Assembly (NCBI RefSeq): GCF_030929605.1
Contig: NZ_JAVFVS010000012.1
Span: forward strand, 248,001 to 312,000
DNA length: 64,000 nt
Reading direction: 5' to 3'
DNA from: Flavobacterium sp. LHD-80
GTDB lineage: Bacteria > Bacteroidota > Bacteroidia > Flavobacteriales > Flavobacteriaceae
Of the stretch, positions 25,342 through 32,177 are shown piece after piece. Made by a program: the position numbers and the translations under genes. Under the pieces are notes generated by a model, which did not search any database, was not told where the DNA came from, and saw only the letters and a list, made by a program, of their open reading frames with translations. The first letter of the stretch is position 1. Each line of letters opens with the position of its first letter.

Positions 25342-26319
25342 TTATTTCTTTCTTTCGATTACGTAGTTCACCATCAAAGTCAGCGCCTCTTTATACTCTG
25401 AATCTTCGAAGTTTTGAAGTAGAGAAAGTGCTTCTTGCTGGAATTCGACCATTTTGTTTTCGGCGTAAGCCAAACCATTATTATCTTTTACAAAAGCAAT
25501 AACTTCTTTTACGCGTTTTTTGTCTTTGTTGTGGTTTTTGATGGAGTTTATCAGCCACTTTTTTTCTTGCGGAGTACAAGTATTCAAAACATGAATTAAA
25601 GGCAAAGTCATTTTTTGCTCTTTAATATCGATTCCGGTTGGTTTTCCGATGGCTTCTTCGCTATAATCAAACAAGTCATCTTTTATTTGAAATGCCATTC
25701 CGATAAGCTCTCCAAACTTTCGCATATTTTCAACCTGCACATCATCTTCAATTACCGCTTTTGCACCAAGTGCACAACAAGCAGCGATAAGTGTTGCGGT
25801 TTTCTTTCGGATGATTTCGTAATAAACATCTTCGGTAATATCTAATCTTCGGGCTTTTTCAATTTGAAGCAATTCGCCTTCGCTCATTTCGCGAACGGCA
25901 ACAGAAATGATTCTGAGTAAATCAAAATCGCCATTATCAATTGAAAGCAGCAAACCTTTTGAAAGTAAATAATCTCCAACTAGAACCGCAATTTTATTTT
26001 TCCAAAGCGCATTGATAGAGAAAAATCCGCGTCGGCGATTACTGTCGTCCACCACATCATCATGAACTAAAGTTGCGGTATGAATCAATTCGATTACCGA
26101 AGCTCCACGATACGTTCTTTCGTTTACAACACCGCCAGAAACCATTTTTGCAGTTAAAAAAACAAACATCGGGCGCATTTGCTTTCCTTTTCGATTTACA
26201 ATATAATAAGTAATTCGGTTCAGCAGCGCGACCTTTGAAGTCATCGATTCATGAAACTTTTTTTCAAAAAGTTCCATTTCGTTAAAAATGGGCTGTTTTA
26301 TTTGGGAAGTGATATTCAT
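25342..26319 (-). CDS. Polyprenyl synthetase family protein
   Basis: Trans-isoprenyl diphosphate synthase making a long-chain polyprenyl diphosphate, most likely for the menaquinone side chain (octaprenyl/hexaprenyl type, inferred). The 325-residue protein carries the first aspartate motif DDVVD at 87-91, followed by DSNRRRG, and the second DDLFD near residue 217. Length fits the family. A -7 box at 26328-26335 places initiation within a few bases of the ATG at 26319; an internal Met15 would be a longer-leader alternative. Confidence 0.92.
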   Translation of the reverse strand: MNITSQIKQPIFNEMELFEKKFHESMTSKVALLNRITYYIVNRKGKQMRPMFVFLTAKMVSGGVVNERTYRGASVIELIHTATLVHDDVVDDSNRRRGFFSINALWKNKIAVLVGDYLLSKGLLLSIDNGDFDLLRIISVAVREMSEGELLQIEKARRLDITEDVYYEIIRKKTATLIAACCALGAKAVIEDDVQVENMRKFGELIGMAFQIKDDLFDYSEEAIGKPTGIDIKEQKMTLPLIHVLNTCTPQEKKWLINSIKNHNKDKKRVKEVIAFVKDNNGLAYAENKMVEFQQEALSLLQNFEDSEYKEALTLMVNYVIERKK

Positions 26320-26327
26320 TTCGATTT

Positions 26328-26335
26328 CAAATATA
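26328..26335 (-). promoter_or_regulatory. Predicted -7 box of the polyprenyl synthetase gene
   Basis: TATATTTG on the minus strand ends 8 bases before the ATG, so the mRNA would have almost no leader. Confidence 0.45.
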
Positions 26336-26476
26336 CTATTTTTAATAAAAAAACGTTGTCTATTTTATGTTAGTATATCAATAATTTGCATACTAATATA
26401 AATTCACCACCAAAACACATTCTAGTTAAAGCCTAATTTGAGTTCATTAATTAAAATCATGCAAAACTAATTTATT

Positions 26477-27337
26477 ATGAAAACAAAAATTTTCTTTATT
26501 GGAACATTAGCAGCTTTATCTTTTTTTGTCAGCTGTAACTCTGACGAAAAAACAAATGACGGATCATCTGCAGCAATTACGAAAGATGAAATCATTACAA
26601 ATTCTAAAATTGATGCCTCAATTGATGATGTAACGAATATTGCTGAAGACCAATTTAGCGCACAACAAAACGTAACCGCAAAACCAAGCGGTGTGGTAAA
26701 AAATTTCCTTCCGAGTTGTGCTACTATTACAACAGTATTAACTAATAACACCTGGACTAGAACTGTAGATTTTGGTGCTGAAGGCTGTACACTTGGAAAC
26801 GGAAACACTGTAAAAGGAAAAATGATTGTTTCTTTTTCTAATGATTTTGCATCTTCTACACAAACCATTAGTTATACTTTTGATGGATTTTATCACAATG
26901 GCAAAAAACTTCAAGGAAGCAAAAGCATAGTTCGAACTGTAAAAACAACCGATTTGCTTGCAACAGCACACCCTGTTTTTACCGCTGCAATCGACTTGAC
27001 TATTACTTTTGATGATGGAGGTGTTTATACTCGAAAAGGCACGCTGGTTAAAGAACAAGTTGAAGGTTTTGACACTTGGTTCAACTGGGATGACAATGCT
27101 TACCTAGTAACTGGAAGCGGTACAACGACTTTCCCTAACGGAGATACTTTTTCTGCTGAAATTACTACCCCATTACAATTTAAAGCATCATGTAAAAAAT
27201 CATATCCTGTAAAAGGAGTTGTATCTGTAACTAAAAATGGCGCTACAGCAGTTATTGATTATGGCAATGGAGACTGCGATAGCCTTGCAACAATTACAAA
27301 AGACGGAGTGACAGAAGAAGTTGATTTGAAAAAATAA
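26477..27337 (+). CDS. Lipoprotein of unknown function
   Basis: A 286-residue lipoprotein: signal with hydrophobic core (FFIGTLAALSFFVSC) and lipobox Cys at about residue 20. The mature part is rich in Thr, Asp and Gly with repeated beta-strand patterns (VKGKMIVSFSNDF; FPNGDTFSAEIT). Two similar segments, around residues 85-115 (WTRTVDFGAEGC) and 245-275 (AVIDYGNGDC), each hold a [VI]DxG...C element, suggesting an internal repeat. The family is not recognised. A terminator follows at 27351-27400. Confidence 0.78.
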   Translation: MKTKIFFIGTLAALSFFVSCNSDEKTNDGSSAAITKDEIITNSKIDASIDDVTNIAEDQFSAQQNVTAKPSGVVKNFLPSCATITTVLTNNTWTRTVDFGAEGCTLGNGNTVKGKMIVSFSNDFASSTQTISYTFDGFYHNGKKLQGSKSIVRTVKTTDLLATAHPVFTAAIDLTITFDDGGVYTRKGTLVKEQVEGFDTWFNWDDNAYLVTGSGTTTFPNGDTFSAEITTPLQFKASCKKSYPVKGVVSVTKNGATAVIDYGNGDCDSLATITKDGVTEEVDLKK

Positions 27338-27350
27338 ATCCTTTTTGCCT

Positions 27351-27400
27351 AAAAAAAAGCATTAATAACAAGATTATGTCTCGTTTTTAATGCTTTTTTT
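27351..27400. terminator. Terminator hairpin after the 26477 lipoprotein gene
   Basis: AAAAAAAAGCATTAA (27351-27365) pairs with TTAATGCTTTTTTT (27387-27400) across a 21-base loop. Confidence 0.8.
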
Positions 27401-27414
27401 GTTTATTTAATTTA

Positions 27415-27427
27415 GTCCCTACGGGAC
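27415..27427. repeat. GTCCCTACGGGAC palindrome, REP-like
   Basis: A perfect 5-bp-arm palindrome GTCCC-TAC-GGGAC in an otherwise AT-rich 237-base gap. It is followed up to about 27505 by sequence with CTACCAA-type motifs and ACGGAGT, which may be the rest of a repetitive extragenic element. The remainder of the gap to rlmN holds only a CTT-rich tract. Confidence 0.5.
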
Positions 27428-27574
27428 ATTATTGTTATGATTTTCGAATATCTAGCTACCAATATTTCACTACCAACATTTTAATTCTAACGGAGTATAT
27501 CGTGTTACTTTAGAAAAAAAAAATTCAAGAAATTCTCTTTCTTCTTTGCTCTTTCTTCTTTCTTCTTTTACGAA

Positions 27575-28624
27575 TTATACTTCAGCTTCTTTATTTGCTA
27601 ATTGTCCACAAGCGGCATCAATATCTTTTCCACGGCTGCGTCTTACTTTGACAACAATGCCAATATTCTCTAAAGCTTTTATGTAAGCTAAAATCGATTC
27701 CTCTGAAGCTTGTTGAAATTCCCCGTCATCAATTGGATTATATTCAATTAAATTGACTTTACAAGGAACATATTTACAGAATTTAACCAAGGCATCAACA
27801 GAAGCTTTATCATCGTTGATTCCTTTCCAGACTACATATTCGTAAGAGATTTTACTTTTTGTCTTTCTGTACCAATATTCTAATGCTTCGCGTAAATCTT
27901 TCAAAGGGAAATTTTTACTGAAAGGCATAATCTTCGCACGCGTTTCATCAATAGCTGAATGCAGCGAAACTGCCAATTTGAATTTCACATCGTCATCGGC
28001 CATTTTTTTGATCATTTTCGGAATTCCCGAAGTCGAAACCATAATACGTTTTGGCGACATTCCTAAACCTTCTGGCGACGTAACCATATCGATTGCTTTA
28101 ATGACATTGTTGTAATTCATTAAAGGCTCTCCCATTCCCATAAAAACAATATTAGAAAGCGGGTGATTGTAATACAAACGGCTTTCTTTGTCAATTGTCA
28201 AAATCTGATCGTAAATTTCGCCTGGTTCTAGATTTCGCATACGCTTTAATCTTGCAGTAGCGCAAAAATTACAATCTAAGCTACAACCCACTTGGCTCGA
28301 AACACAAGCAGTTGTTCTAGTTTCCGTCGGAATCAAAACAGATTCTACCACTAAACCATCGTGCAAGCGTACAGCATTTTTCACCGTTCCGTCACTGCTG
28401 CGCTGCATGGTATCAACCTTAATATGATTGATTACAAAATTATCCTCAAGCATTGAACGTGTTGTTTTGGCAACATTAGTCATGTCTTCAAAACTATGCG
28501 CTCCTTTACTCCACAGCCATTCATAAACTTGATTTCCACGAAAAGCTTTGTCATTATTTGCGACAAAAAAATCTCGTAACTGCTCTTTTGATAAGGCTCT
28601 TATATCTTTTTTCTCCATTTGCAT
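27575..28624 (-). CDS. rlmN: Dual-specificity 23S rRNA/tRNA adenine C2-methyltransferase RlmN
   Basis: Radical SAM enzyme methylating A2503 of 23S rRNA and A37 of some tRNAs. The 349-residue protein has the first catalytic Cys in TTACVSSQVG, the iron-sulfur motif CSLDCNFC, the SAM segment FMGMGEPLMN, and the second catalytic Cys in the C-terminal ACGQL. The start is either ATG 28624 or the next ATG 28618 (MEKKDIRAL). A -7 box at 28629-28636 puts transcription initiation at or next to the first ATG. Confidence 0.96.
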   Translation of the reverse strand: MQMEKKDIRALSKEQLRDFFVANNDKAFRGNQVYEWLWSKGAHSFEDMTNVAKTTRSMLEDNFVINHIKVDTMQRSSDGTVKNAVRLHDGLVVESVLIPTETRTTACVSSQVGCSLDCNFCATARLKRMRNLEPGEIYDQILTIDKESRLYYNHPLSNIVFMGMGEPLMNYNNVIKAIDMVTSPEGLGMSPKRIMVSTSGIPKMIKKMADDDVKFKLAVSLHSAIDETRAKIMPFSKNFPLKDLREALEYWYRKTKSKISYEYVVWKGINDDKASVDALVKFCKYVPCKVNLIEYNPIDDGEFQQASEESILAYIKALENIGIVVKVRRSRGKDIDAACGQLANKEAEV

Positions 28625-28628
28625 GCTG

Positions 28629-28636
28629 CAAAGTTA
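28629..28636 (-). promoter_or_regulatory. Predicted -7 box of rlmN
   Basis: TAACTTTG on the minus strand fits TAnnTTTG and ends 5 bases before the first ATG, implying a leaderless or near-leaderless mRNA. Confidence 0.5.
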
Positions 28637-28767
28637 ATCACTTTTGTCATTTTTTTTGATTTTTTAGAATCTCTCTTCTTCAAAAACATTTTTTTACCAT
28701 TTTATTATAAGTCTTTAATAAAACCTTAACCATGATTTTTATCAGCTCTTTTACTATTCCTTCACAA

Positions 28768-28775
28768 TACATTTG
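28768..28775 (+). promoter_or_regulatory. Predicted -7 box of the YceI gene
   Basis: TACATTTG fits TAnnTTTG. It overlaps an in-frame TTG at 28773 and so argues that the YceI gene starts at the ATG at 28851, about 70 bases downstream. Confidence 0.5.
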
Positions 28776-28850
28776 ACTCAGGAAAAAGATAGCATTTATA
28801 ATCAATTTCAAATTATAAGCCATCTAGTTTTAACTAAATACCACATACAA

Positions 28851-29444
28851 ATGAGACCAATCAAATCAATTTTATTAGCCGTAGTAATTACATTCTCAAT
28901 TCAAGCAACTGCACAAAAGAGATTCAGTTTAGCAAAATCAACTTTTGAAGTAGCAGGAACATCAAACATACACGATTGGGTTATGAAATCTTCAGAAGGT
29001 GTCGGAAGCGCTTTTCTAACCATTACAGATTCAAAACTTACAGACATTAAAAACTTAACCATTACATTGCCTGCAGAAAGCATAAAAAGTAGCAAAACCA
29101 GCATGGACGATGTTGCGTATGAAACTTTAGACACTAAAATGTATAAAAACATCAAATACGTTTTAAAATCTGCTGAGAAAGTAAACGAAACAATGTGGAT
29201 TCTAACTGGAACCTTTACCATTGCAGGCGTTAGTAAAGATTATAGAACACAAGTAAAAGTAACAACTTATGACAATGGCACTTTTGTATTTCAAGGTTCT
29301 AACCGAATGTCTTTTACTGATTTTGAAATGACACCTCCATCAGCAGCACTTGGCGTGGTTAAAGCAGGCAAAGAATTGACAATATTTTTCAATATCACTT
29401 TAACTGATTTTGCAAAAAGTGAAAATGTTTTAGTTATTAAATAA
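28851..29444 (+). CDS. YceI-family periplasmic protein
   Basis: A 197-residue exported protein with a signal peptide (PIKSILLAVVITFSIQATAQ) and a YceI lipocalin-like beta-barrel: FEVAGTSNIHDWVM at the N-terminus, LPAESIKSSKTSMDD in the middle, and MTPPSAALGVVKAG near the end. YceI proteins bind isoprenoid or other amphiphilic ligands in the periplasm; the ligand here is unknown. The start was placed at ATG 28851 because it begins the signal peptide and a promoter box lies over the earlier TTG. Confidence 0.9.
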   Translation: MRPIKSILLAVVITFSIQATAQKRFSLAKSTFEVAGTSNIHDWVMKSSEGVGSAFLTITDSKLTDIKNLTITLPAESIKSSKTSMDDVAYETLDTKMYKNIKYVLKSAEKVNETMWILTGTFTIAGVSKDYRTQVKVTTYDNGTFVFQGSNRMSFTDFEMTPPSAALGVVKAGKELTIFFNITLTDFAKSENVLVIK

Positions 29445-29674
29445 ACTCTTGGCAACGCGTTGAATTGAACAATAGCAGCTTATAAATTATCTTAAAATAA
29501 ATTTATCAAAAAAAAGAAGTTTCTATTCTAAAAGTAAAAAATTTGGCACAAGAATTGTCTAGCACTTAAAAGAATAATAATCTTACAAAGCGCGCAATAA
29601 TTTTAAAATTTGTATTTTTATTCTTCAACGATATAACCTTTTATTTTTTAATAAACCTAAAAAGAAAATTCATT

Positions 29675-30040
29675 ATGAAAAAACAAATTTTAAGCTTAGC
29701 TGTTGTTGCTTTATTAGCATTCGCTGTACAATCATGCGAGAAAAAAGAACCAAAACCTGCAGATGAAGAATTAACTCTTGGAAACAAAGTTGACTCATTA
29801 ACAACAGATATTGAAGAAGTTAAAGATACCGCAGTAAGCAAAACAGAAAAAGCGGCTCAAGACGTGAAAGATGCAACTAAAAAAGCAGCTGATGATGTTG
29901 AAACTGCAACAAAAAAAGCAGCTGAAGACGTAAAAGATGCTACTAAAAAAGGAGCTCAAAAAGTAGAAAATGCAGCGAAAGCAGCAAAAGACGGAACTGT
30001 AAAAACAGCAAAAGAAGTAAATGAAGCTTTGAAAAAATAG
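29675..30040 (+). CDS. Small lipoprotein with 11-residue LEA-like repeats
   Basis: A 121-residue lipoprotein with signal and lipobox (FAVQSC, Cys at about residue 21). From about residue 61 it consists of tandem 11-residue units such as KAAQDVKDATK, KAADDVETATK, KAAEDVKDATK and KGAQKVENAAK, ending in an Ala/Lys-rich tail. This is the periodicity of group 3 LEA proteins, amphipathic helices linked to desiccation or membrane protection. The stress role is inferred from the repeat only. The 230-base gap upstream shows no clear feature beyond AT-rich DNA. A terminator follows at 30062-30092. Confidence 0.82.
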   Translation: MKKQILSLAVVALLAFAVQSCEKKEPKPADEELTLGNKVDSLTTDIEEVKDTAVSKTEKAAQDVKDATKKAADDVETATKKAAEDVKDATKKGAQKVENAAKAAKDGTVKTAKEVNEALKK

Positions 30041-30061
30041 TTTTATTTAAAATTGAATCAG

Positions 30062-30092
30062 AAAACCATTCGCCTACCCGAATGGTTTTTTT
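30062..30092 (+). terminator. Terminator after the LEA-like lipoprotein gene
   Basis: AAACCATTCG and CGAATGGTTT form a 10-bp stem with a 6-base loop and a T-run. Confidence 0.88.
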
Positions 30093-30120
30093 ATGCACCA
30101 AAAATTGAGTTTATATTTTG

Positions 30121-30128
30121 TATTTTTG
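30121..30128 (+). promoter_or_regulatory. Predicted -7 box of the O-methyltransferase gene
   Basis: TATTTTTG fits TAnnTTTG and lies 25 bases before the ATG at 30153, supporting that start over in-frame upstream codons. Confidence 0.5.
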
Positions 30129-30152
30129 CATCAAATTTATAAGACTCTACAA

Positions 30153-30794
30153 ATGCATTTTATTTCACAAGAACTTGAAGATTACATCGAACAGCATTCT
30201 GAAAACGAACCAGCTTTATTGGCAAAACTGAACAAAGAAACCTATCAAAAAATTCTTTTGCCAAGAATGTTGAGCGGTCATTTTCAAGGACGTGTTTTGA
30301 GTATGCTTTCTAAATTGATTCGTCCAGTAAATATTCTTGAAATAGGAACTTACACAGGTTATGCTACTTTGTGTTTATGCGAAGGAATGCAAGACAGTGG
30401 TCAATTGCATACGATTGATATTAAAGAAGAATTGGTTGATTTTCAAAGAAAATATTTTGATGCCTCGCCTTGGGGGAACCAAATTTTTCAGCATTTAGGA
30501 GAAGCAATAGATATTATTCCGACAATCGATGTGAAATTTGATTTGGTTTTTATTGATGCTGATAAAGAAAACTACCTGAATTATTGGGAAATGATTGTTC
30601 CAAAAATGAACAAAGGCGGCATTATTTTATCGGATAATGTTTTGTGGAGCGGTAAAATTCTGGAACCAGTTCATCCAAATGATGTGAGTACAAAAGTACT
30701 TTTAGAATACAATCAGCTTTTAAAAGATGACCCGAGAGTGGAAACAGTTTTATTGCCCATTCGTGATGGATTGACGGTTTCAAGAGTATTGTAA
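30153..30794 (+). CDS. SAM-dependent O-methyltransferase (COMT-like)
   Basis: A 213-residue class I methyltransferase of the O-methyltransferase 3 family. The SAM loop ILEIGTYTGYATLCL is near residue 65, FDLVFIDADKENY with the metal/SAM-binding Asp near 135, and GGIILSDNVLWSG near 163. The family methylates catechol-like hydroxyls; the substrate here is unknown. Start at ATG 30153 fits both the family N-terminus and the promoter box at 30121. A large palindromic repeat follows. Confidence 0.9.
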   Translation: MHFISQELEDYIEQHSENEPALLAKLNKETYQKILLPRMLSGHFQGRVLSMLSKLIRPVNILEIGTYTGYATLCLCEGMQDSGQLHTIDIKEELVDFQRKYFDASPWGNQIFQHLGEAIDIIPTIDVKFDLVFIDADKENYLNYWEMIVPKMNKGGIILSDNVLWSGKILEPVHPNDVSTKVLLEYNQLLKDDPRVETVLLPIRDGLTVSRVL

Positions 30795-30806
30795 AATTAA
30801 AAATTC

Positions 30807-30936
30807 AATAGCCTCCAGCTTTAGCTGGAGATAATGGAGCTCATAAGAAAAAGGCTTTAGCCAAATACTCTGTGTGTATTTTGGCTAAAGCCTTTCTTTT
30901 TAAATGAAATACCACAAACTAAAGCTGGAGGCTATT
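30807..30936. repeat. Nested palindromic REP-like element
   Basis: The outer arms AATAGCCTCCAGCTTTAG (30807-30824) and their exact complement (30919-30936) enclose inner arms AAAGGCTTTAGCCAAA (30850-30865) and TTTTGGCTAAAGCCTTT (30879-30895). The left outer arm also folds on itself (CCAGCTTTAGCTGG). The 130-base unit is markedly more GC-rich than its surroundings and lies between two convergent genes. It resembles bacterial interspersed mosaic elements. No REP-associated transposase is nearby. Confidence 0.88.
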
Positions 30937-31009
30937 CATATAATTTGATATTACGATATTAAAAAACTTAGAATCTCAGGATCTTAGAAACTCAGAATCT
31001 TTAAAAAAA

Positions 31010-31573
31010 CTATCCCGGAAAATATTGAGGTTTTAATTTTCGGTAAACTAAATAAATCAAAGACCCAAAAAGTGCTCCGAAGAAATACCCAGCCAAAATA
31101 TCACCTGGAAAATGCAACCCTAAATAAATACGGCTGTAAGCAAAAACTAAAGGCCATAAAAATATAAATCCTAAATACTTGAAACGGCTTTTTAAAACCA
31201 AAAATAAAAAGGTTGCAACAGCCATAGTATTTGCAGCATGTCCAGAGAAGAAACTGTATGATTTCCTAACTTGAACAACGCGAATAAATGTATTTAATTC
31301 TGGATTATTACACGGACGTAGGCGTTCAAAAGTATGTTTGAACAAATTACATGTCTGATCTGTAAAAGCGATTAAAACTGCTATGAAAAGTAATAAATAC
31401 AAGGTTTGTTTTCCTCCTATTTTTTTATAAATAAAATAGAACATCAACAGAAAAAGAGGTGTCCAATACAACTGATTTGTAATAATCAGCCAAAGTTTAT
31501 CGTATGTTTCAGAACCTAAACCATTCAGATACACAAAGAGATTTGTATCTAATTCTTGTATTTTTTCAAGCAT
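31010..31573 (-). CDS. PAP2-family membrane phosphatase
   Basis: A 187-residue membrane phosphatase with several hydrophobic segments and the three PAP2 motifs: KHTFERLRP (KxxxxxxRP), FFSGHA (PSGH-like, with Phe-Ser in place of Pro-Ser), and SRIYLGLHFPGD (SRxxxxxHxxxD). Such enzymes dephosphorylate undecaprenyl diphosphate, phosphatidic acid or related lipids; which one is not decidable here. Its ATG starts one base after the stop of the tatA-like gene, so they are likely co-transcribed. Confidence 0.9.
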   Translation of the reverse strand: MLEKIQELDTNLFVYLNGLGSETYDKLWLIITNQLYWTPLFLLMFYFIYKKIGGKQTLYLLLFIAVLIAFTDQTCNLFKHTFERLRPCNNPELNTFIRVVQVRKSYSFFSGHAANTMAVATFLFLVLKSRFKYLGFIFLWPLVFAYSRIYLGLHFPGDILAGYFFGALFGSLIYLVYRKLKPQYFPG

Positions 31574-31574
31574 A

Positions 31575-31922
31575 TTACATTTGACGTTTTATAGGTCCTG
31601 AAAGTGAATCAATATCTTCTTTTACTTTATCAATTTCTGTTGCAGTATCTCCTAAAAGATTTCCTGAATCTCCTATAATATTAGATTTTGCTTCATTTAT
31701 TTGAGCATTGATATTGCCTGTTATACTATTAAGCGATTTGGTATCAAGACCGTTTGCCTCAGCTCCTTTTTGAATCTCGCTTTTAATATCATTGGTAGCG
31801 TTTTTTAACTGCGCCATAGCTTTTCCCATTGTACGGGCAATTTCTGGCACTTTGTCTGAACCAAAAAGCATTAATACTATAAACAGTATGAAAACTAATT
31901 CTCCTCCTCCTATACCGAACAT
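31575..31922 (-). CDS. TatA/TatB-family twin-arginine translocase component
   Basis: A 115-residue protein with one N-terminal membrane helix (GGELVFILFIVLMLFG), a hinge FGSDKVPEIARTMGKAM and an amphipathic helix, then a polar tail. The F-G-x-x-K-x-P hinge is the TatA/B signature. Bacteroidota usually carry TatA/E-like and TatC at separate loci; no tatC is in this window. TatA versus TatB cannot be decided by eye. Confidence 0.88.
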   Translation of the reverse strand: MFGIGGGELVFILFIVLMLFGSDKVPEIARTMGKAMAQLKNATNDIKSEIQKGAEANGLDTKSLNSITGNINAQINEAKSNIIGDSGNLLGDTATEIDKVKEDIDSLSGPIKRQM

Positions 31923-32031
31923 ATCTTTAATTTTTGTGTGGTCACAAAGATATTAAATTTTGCTGCGTAGAGTTTTAAAATTTACTTAAAAAAACAAGAT
32001 AGCTTGGTGAAGTAATAACTCAATAAAGCAC

Positions 32032-32105
32032 ACAGATAACGCGGATGAAACGGATCCTCAACGATTAAATATAAAAATCAGTTAAATCCGTGTGATCCAC
32101 TTGCC
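32032..32105. repeat. Decayed inverted repeat with ATCCG motifs
   Basis: The left arm (ACAGATAACGCGGATGAAACGGAT region, 32033-32056) and right arm AATCCGTGTGATCC (about 32085-32098) are partly complementary. They look like remnants of a dispersed palindromic family. The rest of the 255-base gap to the M1 peptidase gene holds only the terminator at 32141. Confidence 0.45.
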
Positions 32106-32140
32106 ATTTTCAAAATCAGCGCGGGTAACAGATAGGCATA

Positions 32141-32167
32141 AAAAAAGACTCTTTCGAGAGTCTTTTT
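32141..32167. terminator. Terminator after the M1 peptidase gene
   Basis: AAAAAGACTCT and AGAGTCTTTTT form a perfect 11-bp stem closed by a TTCG tetraloop, with a T-run in both directions. Confidence 0.92.
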
Positions 32168-32177
32168 AGTTTTATTC

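Noticed and set aside
28773..28850. N-terminal extension of the YceI protein from TTG 28773
   Set aside because: A TACATTTG promoter box covers this TTG, and the signal peptide starts at the ATG at 28851.
29445..29674. Possible small RNA or gene in the 230-base gap before the LEA-like lipoprotein
   Set aside because: It is AT-rich, with no hairpin followed by a T-run, no good -7 box and no plausible short coding frame.
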